From: Methanosarcina sp. KYL-1
GTDB lineage: Archaea; Halobacteriota; Methanosarcinia; Methanosarcinales; Methanosarcinaceae
Assembly: GCF_024372725.1 (NCBI RefSeq)
Contig: NZ_VOUA01000008.1
Coordinates: forward strand, 1-64,000
Length of the DNA stretch: 64,000 nucleotides
Reading direction: 5' to 3'
Shown: positions 1-9,000 of the stretch, piece after piece
How positions within the stretch are numbered: position 1 is the stretch's first letter
Layout: the number at the start of each line of letters is the position of its first letter
The notes under the pieces: model-generated
Told to the model about the DNA's origin: nothing
Seen by the model: only the letters and a program-made list of their open reading frames with translations
The model's database searches: none
Program-made: the position numbers and the translations under genes

Positions 1-405
1 AGTTTCAGACAAATTCAGAAGTTCTGCCCGAAATCATGTACTTTGCCTCCCGATCAGGAAAGATCGGATCATGGACCTTTGCTCACACAATTGAGCTGTG
101 TGAGGGATTGCTAACATAGCATTCTTGATATATAAAGGTTTTGATTCTGGCAATTTCGTATATAGATTTTAGACAAAAACTGAATTTTGTCAGAATCAAT
201 ATAAATTGCCTTTCCGACTCCCGTATAACCGAGACTCGGACCCTTGCTCACACATTTGAGCTGTGTGAGGGGATTCCTTAACATATCAGTATTAATATAT
301 AAAGGTTTTCGTTGAGCAATTTTTATGCATATAGAGCCTTTGCAAAAATAGATTTTTGCCAGAATCTATAGATTTATTGCCCCCTGATCCCGCTTGATCA
401 GGGAA
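1..405. repeat. Tandem array of ~165-bp units with palindrome, TATA box and stem-loop
   Basis: Two full units and the tail of a third run from the left edge. Each has the same order: a palindrome CTCACACA-n7-TGTGTGAG (82-104 and 247-269), a TATA-like ATATATAAAGG about 30-50 nt later (129-138 and 295-305), a region whose ends pair (GGCAATTT at 149-156 with AAATTGCC at 203-210 in unit one, a weaker version in unit two), and a GC-rich hairpin closing the unit (about 50-68, 215-239 and 381-402). Bases 1-70 align with the 3' part of the other units, so the array continues outside the window. The order palindrome, TATA, stem-loop looks like repeated small RNA genes, but transcription is inferred. 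Confidence 0.75.
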
Positions 406-1133
406 GTACCAAGAGGCATCACCGGTATAAATACTTTCTGGTGAGCTGTGCCCAACAGAAGTATTTTATGAAAAAAGTAACCCAAATTCCTGCACAAAAA
501 GGATCAATAAATCACGAATACACACTACAATGAATAGAGATAGGCGTTGAAAGAAGATTTACAGATCTTAAAAAATATAGCAGAACGTATATTAATGCTC
601 GAATCAAAGGCACGGAATCCCGATGATTGAGGAATCAATGCACGTGAACTAACCCTCCCTAAAACCTTCGCCTGAAGGTTCAGGTTTTCATACTTGCATT
701 TAAAGAGGAATTTCGGTTCAATAATATATAAAAAAAGAAGAAATCATGTTATGTAACCGCATCAACAAACTTAGAAAAAAGACTAAGATAAGCACCTATT
801 TCAGTGCGATCCAAACTCTATTTTTAATAAATAGCTGAACTTTTGCTTTTTAATAACTTTTAAATTTTCCCGTGAAATATATATATCGCGAATTCCATTT
901 AATAGAAGGGGAGTTAAAATCCCTTTTGGAAGTTGGGAAGAATTTTGGGAATTTATACCTAATTTAGATCTTATTTAGCTGGGGCTGTGTAAAATAAGGG
1001 AGAAATTAGACAGCATGGACAGCGAAATCCATAAGGTCTTTTTATAGGTGCTTTTGGCTTTTAGCCCGATTTTGGCCCCTGAATAGAATCAGGGATTGTT
1101 TGCTCCTCAAATGCCAAAATGGAGGTTAGATAT
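406..1133 (+). other. Non-coding region and probable long leader upstream of mtaC
   Basis: No convincing gene lies here. Visible are an inverted repeat at about 427-471 (AATACTTTCTG pairing with CAGAAGTATT), an orphan IS end at 643-690, and an AT-rich stretch with TATA-like AAATATATATAT near 876-888 that may be the mtaCB promoter. Known mtaCB operons of Methanosarcina have long untranslated leaders, which would fit the roughly 230 nt between this box and the mtaC start. The promoter position is inferred. Confidence 0.4.
643..690 (-). mobile_element. Orphan IS1341/IS605-type right-end fragment
   Basis: The stretch beginning CGTGAACTAACCCTCCC and running through a CCTTCGCCTGAAGG hairpin matches the right end next to the TnpB gene at 23010-23055 almost base for base. 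No transposase lies beside it, so it looks like the remnant of a lost element. Confidence 0.6.
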
Positions 1134-1901
1134 TTGATAGACATAGATCCCAGTGCAATTCTGGTACGCTACAACGTGGCTCTGGAAAAGGAAATGACAC
1201 CTGAAGAGGCCGCAGAAGAGTTATATCCTAAAGACTCGGCAATTTATCCGATTGCAAAGGCCATCTTCGAGGGGGAAGAAGACGATGTGGTGGAAGGCCT
1301 GGAAAAAGCCATTGCTACGGGAAAGGATCCGATCTCCCTCATCAATGGAGCCCTGATGCCTGGAATGGCTGTCGTTTCCAAACTATACGATGACGGCGTT
1401 ATTTTCCTGCCAAACGTAATGATGTCCGCAGATGCAATGCTTGAAGGTATCGAATTCCTGAAGAAAAAAGCAGGAAAAGCACCCGAAGTTAAAGGGAGAA
1501 TCGTCTGCCATGTTGCAGAAGGGGACGTGCATGACATTGGGAAGAACATTGTTGTCGCACTTTTAAGAGCCAACGGTTATGACGTCGTGGACCTTGGAAG
1601 AGATGTACCTGTCGACGAAGTCATTGAAGCCGTGGAGAAAGAAAACCCACTCATGCTCACCGGAACTGCGCTCATGACCACAACCATGTATGCCTTTAAG
1701 GAGATCAACGACAAGCTAATGGAGAAGGGCTACAGGATCCCCTTCGCATGTGGTGGCGGTGCTGTGAACCAGGACTTCGTGTCCCAGTATGAACTCGGCG
1801 TGTATGGTGAAGAGGCATCCGACGCTCCAAAAATGGCCGATTTCATCAAGGCAAATGGGGACAACGTTGTTAAACTGAGGGAGAAATTCCACAAACACTG
1901 A
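1134..1901 (+). CDS. mtaC: MtaC, methanol corrinoid protein
   Basis: Carries the methyl group as methyl-cobamide between MtaB and MtaA in methanol-dependent methanogenesis (cytoplasmic). A helical cap domain fills the first ~120 residues; the Rossmann-like B12 domain has the motif GDVHDIGKN, whose His binds cobalt from below, followed by the LTGTALMTTT and ACGGGAVNQ segments of the family. I chose TTG at 1134 because a strong GGAGGT (1121-1126) sits 7 nt upstream; an ATG at 1119 overlaps that site and would give 260 instead of 255 residues. MtaB follows after 13 nt, so the two are co-transcribed. Identification is firm; only the start is open. Confidence 0.97.
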   Translation: MIDIDPSAILVRYNVALEKEMTPEEAAEELYPKDSAIYPIAKAIFEGEEDDVVEGLEKAIATGKDPISLINGALMPGMAVVSKLYDDGVIFLPNVMMSADAMLEGIEFLKKKAGKAPEVKGRIVCHVAEGDVHDIGKNIVVALLRANGYDVVDLGRDVPVDEVIEAVEKENPLMLTGTALMTTTMYAFKEINDKLMEKGYRIPFACGGGAVNQDFVSQYELGVYGEEASDAPKMADFIKANGDNVVKLREKFHKH

Positions 1902-1914
1902 GGAGGTGAAGTAG

Positions 1915-3300
1915 ATGGCAGTAAACAGATTCACTAAAATGGCTTATGCAAAAGCAGATGACATGGTCTTCGGAAAATCCGTCAAGCCCGTCAAAGCAGG
2001 ACTGGGACTTGAAATCGGTGCTGGCTACACAACCCCTGAAGTGAACTATGCTCCCAGGCCTGAAGCCGGAGCATCCAAGGAAAAGCTCGTAAAGGAATAC
2101 GAGAGGATCACCACTGACATCATGGCAAGGATGGTCCAGATCGGAGCTCCCTCCGTTGTCCTTGAAACCGAACACGTTCAGCAGATGTCCAACCACCCTG
2201 ACTGGGGAGCAGCTGTTGCCCACGCCCAGAAAGCTATCATGGAAGACTACCATGATGAGTACGGCATCAAGTGCGCGCTCAGACACACCATAGGAGACAT
2301 CCGTGAAGACCGTGACTACCTCAAACTCCAGGACAAGTTCCCGCTGCTTATGGAAGCCTTCGAGCAGTGCGCCCAGAACGGAGCAGACCTTCTTGCAATC
2401 GAAACAATGGGTGGCAAGGAAGTCTTCGACTACGCCATCCTGAGGAACGACATGGCCGGCGTGCTCTACGGTATCGGGTGCCTGGGCTCCATGGACATGG
2501 AACTGGTCTGGCAGGGCATCGTAGACGTCGCAAAGAAGAACAAGGTGGTAGCAGCCGGTGACACGGACTGTGCCCAGGCAAACACCGCAATGTTCATTGC
2601 CGGCGGCCTTCTGGACAAGAACCTCGCCCACACCCTGGCGATCATCGCAAGGTCAATTTCTGCCGCCAGGTCCCTTGTGGCCTACGAATGCGGTGCAACC
2701 GGCCCTGGCAAGGACTGCGGATACGAAAACACAATCGTAAAGTCCATTGCAGGCGTACCGATTGCCCAGGAAGGAAAGACATCCACCTGTGCCCACTCCG
2801 ACCTGATGGGCAACCTGGTCATGCAGTGCTGTGACCTCTGGTCCAACGAATCCGTGGAATACCATGGTGAATTCGGCGGTACCACCGTGCAGTGCTGGTC
2901 CGAGACCCTGGCCTATGACTGTTCCCTTATGAACGTTGCCCTCGAATCAGGTAACGAAAAGGTTCTCAGGGACATGTTCGTAGCATCCGACATGTACAGG
3001 GACCCGCAGGGCTACGTCCTCGCATACCCGCACGCCTACAGAGTCGGACAGGCAATCGCAAAAGACGGAAACAACATCTATCTCCGTGCCAAGAACGCCG
3101 CAATCGAATGCATCAACATCGTCGAAGAAGGAGCAAAAGGCAAGCTCTCCCTTTCAAGGTTCGAAGCCAAGGCCCTTGCAGACGCAAAGTCAGCCTTTGA
3201 AGCCCTCACCGATGACAAGGACAAGTTCATGAGCGACTGCCTTGACAAGTATAAAAAGGAAGTCAAAGTCTTCCTGCCAAAGGAGAACTACGGTCTCTGA
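1915..3300 (+). CDS. mtaB: MtaB, methanol:corrinoid methyltransferase
   Basis: Cleaves the C-O bond of methanol and methylates the corrinoid of MtaC. The 461-residue length is normal. The zinc ligands of the M. barkeri enzyme (Glu164, Cys220, Cys269) correspond here to Glu163 in AIETMGG, Cys219 in DTDCA and Cys268 in GKDCGY, so the enzyme should be active. ATG at 1915 has an excellent AGGAGGTGA site 6 nt upstream. It is the second gene of the mtaCB operon and ends just before a hairpin plus T-tract. The gene has strong codon bias toward C-ending codons, as expected for a highly expressed catabolic enzyme. Confidence 0.98.
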   Translation: MAVNRFTKMAYAKADDMVFGKSVKPVKAGLGLEIGAGYTTPEVNYAPRPEAGASKEKLVKEYERITTDIMARMVQIGAPSVVLETEHVQQMSNHPDWGAAVAHAQKAIMEDYHDEYGIKCALRHTIGDIREDRDYLKLQDKFPLLMEAFEQCAQNGADLLAIETMGGKEVFDYAILRNDMAGVLYGIGCLGSMDMELVWQGIVDVAKKNKVVAAGDTDCAQANTAMFIAGGLLDKNLAHTLAIIARSISAARSLVAYECGATGPGKDCGYENTIVKSIAGVPIAQEGKTSTCAHSDLMGNLVMQCCDLWSNESVEYHGEFGGTTVQCWSETLAYDCSLMNVALESGNEKVLRDMFVASDMYRDPQGYVLAYPHAYRVGQAIAKDGNNIYLRAKNAAIECINIVEEGAKGKLSLSRFEAKALADAKSAFEALTDDKDKFMSDCLDKYKKEVKVFLPKENYGL

Positions 3301-3301
3301 T

Positions 3302-3330
3302 CGAGGAAGTTCTTCCTTTTTCTCTTTTTT
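3302..3330 (+). terminator. Terminator of mtaCB
   Basis: GAGGAAG-TT-CTTCC followed by two pyrimidine tracts rich in T directly after the mtaB stop. Confidence 0.6.
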
Positions 3331-3635
3331 TCAGGATTTTTTCAGTTAAGGATTTTTTCAGAATTCTTTTGGATATTTCAGGATTTCTCAGGATTTTCTC
3401 AGGCATCACGGATCATTTTAGCCAGAGGCAGCCACAATTGGGACTGAGAACGAAATAAAGAGTCAAAAAAGAGTAGAAAAAGAGTTAAAAATGAGTAAAA
3501 AAAGAGTCGGAACCGGAAAAAACTCCGAAAACTGATTTAAAAAAAATTAAACCCTCGTTTTTAAAAAGGAAAAATTAAGTTAAAAAATAGAGAGAAGATG
3601 TTTTGTATATCAGCTTTTTATTCATCAGTTTTTAT
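3331..3635. other. Convergent intergenic region between mtaB and mtaA
   Basis: Holds only degenerate short repeats (TTTCAGGAT-type motifs at 3331-3410, then AAAGAGT-type motifs at 3460-3515). No gene seen. Confidence 0.5.
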
Positions 3636-4655
3636 TCAAGCATAATACTCGTCCCTTGCTGCGACCATGGCTTTGATGTTCTCAAGAGGAGTCATGGGGG
3701 CAATTCCACAGCCCGGAGCAAGTACATCCACACCGTCCGCAAGGGCCTGTTTGGATTCGGTCTTGATCTTTTCGATAGGACCTGGCAGCAGGGTGAAGGG
3801 GCTGGATATGTTTCCGACGAGCCTTGCTCTTGTCCCGATAACTTCCTTTGCCTTCTTGACGCTGCCTATCTTTTCTTCGACGCTCAAGCCCTCAAAGCCG
3901 CAGTCTGCCATGTAGTCCAGGACCGGGTTCACGTTTCCGCAAATGTGCAGGACGGTTACGGAATTTACATCGGCAGAGAACTTCTGCAGCCTGGGCTGGA
4001 GGTACTGCTTGAAGGAGTCGGGGCTCATGAGGTCAGGGGATGCGACAGGGTCAGCCACGGAAATGACATCTGCCCCTGCTTCGACCATTGCGTTTGCATA
4101 TTTGATTGTAGCTTCGGTGGCAAGGTCAAGGACCTGTTCGAAAAGGTCTGGTTTCTTGATGGACCATTTCATGAAGGACTTTACACTTGCAAGGTCGGAG
4201 GCAACGGTGATCGGGCCTTCCATACCGCCGATGATGGGCACATCGGGACCGACCTTTCCCCTGATGATCTTAATCGCTTCAAGCACAGCAGGAATCCTGC
4301 CCCTCTGCAACAGGTCCTCTGGGATTGATGCGCCTTCAAGGTCTTTTGGGTACGGATGCCCGGTAACCGATGGCTGCCTGTTCTTTGTACCCATGTTGAT
4401 TTCACAGCCCATGCCTTCGACAAGCACGGTCAGGCAGTAGGGGACCCTCACAGCCTCAAGCCCGCTGAGTTCATGGTTGGCAATTGCCAGCTTTGCCATC
4501 AGCCCTGCATCGGAGTGAGCTTCCGGCCAGGGTGCCCCCACTTCATCCATGAGTTCTACAATCCCGGTCTGGGTGACGGAACAAACAGGCGTTTTGTCAA
4601 CTGTCTTGCCTTCGAGGGCATTTAAAAGCCTCTCCTTAAGTGTCATATTACTCAT
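3636..4655 (-). CDS. mtaA: MtaA, methylcobamide:coenzyme M methyltransferase
   Basis: Transfers the methyl group from methyl-MtaC to coenzyme M, giving methyl-CoM for methane formation. It is a 339-residue uroporphyrinogen decarboxylase-fold protein. The zinc ligands are exactly where they are in the characterised enzyme: His237 and Cys239 in the HICGN motif and Cys316 in APGCGIAP. The gene faces mtaCB from the opposite strand, so the complete methanol-activating set lies within 3.5 kb. An ATG three codons downstream (MTLKERL) is an alternative start. The isozyme MtbA (methylamine-specific) is related, but the sequence around the ligands and the neighbours point to MtaA. Confidence 0.95.
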   Translation of the reverse strand: MSNMTLKERLLNALEGKTVDKTPVCSVTQTGIVELMDEVGAPWPEAHSDAGLMAKLAIANHELSGLEAVRVPYCLTVLVEGMGCEINMGTKNRQPSVTGHPYPKDLEGASIPEDLLQRGRIPAVLEAIKIIRGKVGPDVPIIGGMEGPITVASDLASVKSFMKWSIKKPDLFEQVLDLATEATIKYANAMVEAGADVISVADPVASPDLMSPDSFKQYLQPRLQKFSADVNSVTVLHICGNVNPVLDYMADCGFEGLSVEEKIGSVKKAKEVIGTRARLVGNISSPFTLLPGPIEKIKTESKQALADGVDVLAPGCGIAPMTPLENIKAMVAARDEYYA

Positions 4656-5091
4656 CTTTTATCTCCCCTTACGTTTAGTTTCCTGAATAGGAAGTTCTTT
4701 GAAATGTTTGTTTATAGGATAGCCTAATTAAACTTATATCAAATTTATTCCACAAGTTCGCCTCATTGACCCCCTTAGAGGCACATCAAGGTTTCAGAGC
4801 TGTCCTGAATGGCTATATCACCAGCAGGGTACTGAAAGCCCCGGGTCAGGATTGACTAGTATAATCTCTATTTTATGCTATATCATTGTTTGGGATTGTA
4901 CAAACCCGAAGCTGTAACCCGTACATAAGCCGTTATAAAAACAAATAAGAACACGCCATCCAAATAATTGCAGGAACATTTCCGGGAACAAAGCAAACAA
5001 TCAAGCAAAAAACCGCTCAAAAGAAAATCCCGCTCAAAAGAAAATCTCGATCAACCACATAAACAGAAAAAACCAGAAACGGAGCCAGACC
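4656..5091. other. Intergenic region with divergent promoters (mtaA and macro-domain gene)
   Basis: AT-rich near mtaA (4680-4750), with a TATA-like stretch on the minus strand around 4720-4745. No open frame or strong secondary structure found. Confidence 0.35.
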
Positions 5092-5616
5092 ATGCTGCAA
5101 ATTTCGGAGAAAATAAAGGTAATTGAAGGCGACATTACAAAACTGGAAGTCGATGCCATAGTAAATGCCGCAAACCCCACACTTCTGGGAGGCGGAGGCG
5201 TGGACGGGGCCATCCACAGGGCTGCAGGCCCGGAACTGCTGGAAGAGTGCAGGCACCTCAACGGCTGCCCCACCGGTGAAGCCAGGATCACTAAAGGATA
5301 TCGACTGCTCGCAAAATGGGTGATCCACACAGTGGGCCCGGTCTGGCAAGGGGGCAGGAAAGGCGAAGACGAACTGCTGGCTTCCTGCTACCGGAAGAGC
5401 CTGGTACTTGCCAGGGAATACTCCGTAAGGACCATTGCCTTTCCGGCCATCAGCACGGGAGTTTATGGCTTTCCTTTGGAGAGGGCTGCAGGGATTGCGG
5501 TTTCCGAAGTAAGGAACTTTATGAAGGAAAATGAACTGCCCGAAACTGTGTTTCTGGTCTGCTTTAACAGAGAAGCCTGCAGGCACCTTCGAAAAGCTAT
5601 TGCTGAAAATCTTTAA
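5092..5616 (+). CDS. Macro-domain protein (ADP-ribose/O-acetyl-ADP-ribose hydrolase type)
   Basis: A single macro domain fills the 174 residues. The ligand-binding loops are clear: [16 protein letters not shown] near the N-terminus, [14 protein letters not shown], and the second loop [15 protein letters not shown]. The Asn of NAAN and the VDGAI segment match MacroD-type enzymes that remove ADP-ribose from proteins or deacetylate O-acetyl-ADP-ribose. It stands alone between mtaA and the TPR gene, so context gives no partner. No SirTM-type sirtuin lies beside it, so a housekeeping role in ADP-ribose turnover is the simplest guess. Confidence 0.92.
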   Translation: MLQISEKIKVIEGDITKLEVDAIVNAANPTLLGGGGVDGAIHRAAGPELLEECRHLNGCPTGEARITKGYRLLAKWVIHTVGPVWQGGRKGEDELLASCYRKSLVLAREYSVRTIAFPAISTGVYGFPLERAAGIAVSEVRNFMKENELPETVFLVCFNREACRHLRKAIAENL

Positions 5617-6072
5617 AAGCCTGGTTGTGACTTTAGAATATCTTTTTATATCTCGTTTTATAATTTAGGGTGCCTGCGAAGGAGACACAGGGAAATTTGC
5701 AATCTCCTGTAAACAAAACCCCAAAGAAAACAGGAGAAGAAGCTAATGTTTCCCTTCTCATTTCTTGAGGATCGTTTATATATTATGTTAGAAAATTAGA
5801 TTCTAAATAAAAATTAATAATGACAATAGATTACAGGCATCACAAGAAAAAGCTGACCTGATGAAATATGACCAGATGAAATCGTCTGGTTTTATGCCAG
5901 GTATTGCAAACCTCATATAGTCCACTAAACTAAACTGTAAAATTTACGAACTAAACCAACATGTTCACTAAACTAAAATGTTCACCAAATCAACATGCTC
6001 AATAAACTAATATACACATAAATACGCCTATTTTCACACCTGAACCTGCAGTAGTAGACCTGAAAAAAGGGA
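5617..6072. other. Intergenic region upstream of the TPR gene
   Basis: Contains a TATA-like TTTATATCTCG near 5645, a second near 5775 (TTTATATATTATG), and degenerate repeats of the form ACTAAACTAAA/ATGTTCACCAAA at 5925-6030. No gene seen. Confidence 0.35.
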
Positions 6073-9000
6073 TTGGAGGAGTTGCTTATCAGTCACGATG
6101 AAGCCTTTCAAAGAGGCCTTGACCTGTTTAACCGCAAAAGGTACGAAAAAGCGATTAACGTTTTCAACAAAATTCTTAATCGGGACCCCGGGCACACGGG
6201 AGCCCTTTTCAACAGGGGACTCGCTCTCCTGAAACTTGGGAAAAACGAAGAAGCCCTTAACTCTTTTGAAGAAGTCCTGCAGCTCGACTCCGGAAATCCC
6301 GATGCCTGGTACAGGAAAGGGCTTGCCCTGGCCTCCATGAGGGAGTTTGAAGCTGCCCTGGAAGCCTTCGGGCGGTCACTTGAGATAAAGCTAGGTGCAA
6401 CGGAAGGCTGGTACAGGAAAGGACTCATACTCGCCGAACTGGACAGGACTGAGGAGTCCCTGCACTGTTTTGAAGAAGCCCTGAAGCTTGAACCGGGATG
6501 TGCGGATGCCTGGTATGCCAGGGGGACAGTAGAAGGAAGGGAAGACAGGTATGAAGAAGCCCTGGAAAGTTTCGGGCACGCCCTTGAAATAAACCCGAAG
6601 CACGCCGAGGCCTGCTATGCCAGCGGGCTGGTCCTTGCAAAGCTCGGAAACTGCGAAAAAGCTGTGGAATGCTTTGACTCACTGATCCGGGAAAACCCGA
6701 AACATACGGACGCCTGGGAACAGAAGTGCCTGGCCCTGGCAAAGCTCGGGAAAGACGAAGAAGCCCTGGAATGTCTCGATTCCTTTTTGAAGATAGCCCC
6801 GAACAGCGAGACTGCCCTCTACAGCAAGGGAGTCCTCTTAAGCGAGCTTGCCCGTTATGAGGAAGCCGAAAAAGCCTTTTCTAAAATGCTGAAACTCAAC
6901 CCCGGAAATAAGGAAGCCTGGCTCAGGAAAGGTTTTGCCCTGCTCCAGCTCCTCCGGCTCAACGAAGCCATTGATTCTTTTGAAGAAGCCATCCGGCTGG
7001 ACCCCACCTATTTCGAAGCCTGGAACCACAAGTGTTTTGCCCTCATGAAACTGGAGGTCTACGAAGAAGCCCTGGAAGCCTTCGATTCCCTCCTTGAACT
7101 CTATCCTGAAATGAAAGAGCTCTGGTACAACCGGGCCCTTGCCCTCCTGAAACTGCAGCGCTTTGAAAAAGCGGCCGACTCCTTTGGCAGGGTGACCGGC
7201 CTGGACCCGGGTTACGGGGACGCCTGGTTCCAGCAGGGGCGCCTGTATGCCAGGACCGGGAAATACGAAAAATCCCTCAAAGCTTTTGAGAAAGTGCTTG
7301 AAATCGACACCAACTCGGCTGATGCCCAGAAGTTCAGGGGCACGGTGCTTGTAGGGCTCGGCCGCTTCGAAGAAGCCCTGGACTCCCTTGCAAAAAGCCT
7401 GGAAAAAGAACCCGAAAACTACAAACTCTGGTTCCAGAAAGGGCTCATCCTCCTGGACAGCGGGAAATTTGAAGAGGCCCTCAAAGCTTTTGAAAAAACC
7501 GTGGAGCTGAACCCTGAATACGAAACCGCCTGGATGAACAGGGGCTTTACCCTCTATTCCCTGAAACGATATGAAGAAGCCCTCTCAGCCTTTGAGGAGG
7601 GCCTGCAGCTGAACCCATTCCAGGAAAAAGGCTGGAACAAAAAAGGAATCGTTCTTGGAAAGCTCAAAAGGCAGGAAGATGCCCTCAAAGCTTTCGACGA
7701 AGCCTTAAAGCTCAGGCCTGACTTTGAGGACGCCTTAAAAAATAGGGCGCTCATCCTGCTTGAGACAGGAGAGAACGAAAAAGCCGAAGAAGCCTTTTCC
7801 GAAGTCCTGAAAACAAACCCTGAAGACCCTGGCTCCCTTTACAACCGGGGAAAAGCCCTTCTCAGGCTCGGGAGAAAAGAAGAAGCCCTTGAATGCTTTG
7901 AAAAAGTCCTGGCCCTGGACCCCGATTACCCCGAACTCTGCTATACGCTTGGAACTGCACAGCTTGAACTGGGGAAGCGGGAAAAAGCCCTGGAGACCTT
8001 CGAGAAACTTGCAGCAAACCACCCCCTTGACGTTGAAATCCAGTGCAAGAAAGGGACCCTTGCAATGGACCTGGGAAAGTTTGAATCCGCCCTGCAGGCT
8101 TTTGAGCAGGTGCTCCGCAGGAGACCCGGGTCAAAAGAGGCCTGGTACAGGAAAGGGCTTGCCCTCCTAAAGCTGGAACACTTCGAGGACGCAATAAAAG
8201 CCTTTGACGAAGTGATTGTAAAGGACGCAAATTACAAAGATGTCTGGACCCACAAAGGTTTTGCCCAGATGAAGCTCGGGAAATACGTCCCTGCCCTGGA
8301 AACCTTTGAGAGCGTCCTTAAGGAAAAGCCGGAGTCCGACCTTACCTGGTACTGTAAAGGCCTTACCCTGCGCAAACTGCACAGGCCGGAAGAGGCTGCA
8401 GCGGCTTTCGGAACTGCCATCCGCCTTAACCCCGAACACAGGGATGCCCCTGAGCACAGGGCCTTCTGCCTCTTTGAAGTAAAACAATATGAAGAAGCCC
8501 TGGAAGCTTTTGATGCCATACTTGGAAAAGACCCTGAAAACCCCTCAGCACTCGAACACCGGGCCCTTTCCCTCCTGAAGCTGAAGAAGTATGAAGAAGC
8601 GGCTGAGGCTTTTTCCAGGCTGCTGGAACTTGACCCGGGCAGGGAAGAAGCAAGGTTCAACCTGGGAGTTGCCCGCTTCGAACTTGGCCAGTATGAGGAA
8701 GCCCTTTCCATTTTTGAAGGAATGGGCGAAGACCCCCAGAAAGCCTCCCCCGCCCTTTACTGGAAGGGGCTCGTGTTTATCCGCCAGGAAGCTTACGATT
8801 CTGCCCTTGGGGTTTTTTCCAGACTTGCCGAACAGAACCCCTGGTTTGCAGATGCCTGGTACTACAGGGGCCTGGCTCTTTCAAAGCTAGGACAGCAGGA
8901 GGAAGCCTCAGAGGCCTTTAAGAAAGTCCTGGAAATCGACCCGGGCTTTCAGGACACCTATTACCGGCTCGGGCTTGCCTGCTTTGCCCTGGGCAGTTTT

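Noticed and set aside
3603-4328. 241-codon plus-strand frame
   Set aside because: Shadow of mtaA; no family motifs and no ribosome site.
5855-5895. C/D box RNA suggested by TGATGA-like motifs
   Set aside because: The spacing of C, D', C' and D boxes does not fit, and no terminal stem is seen.
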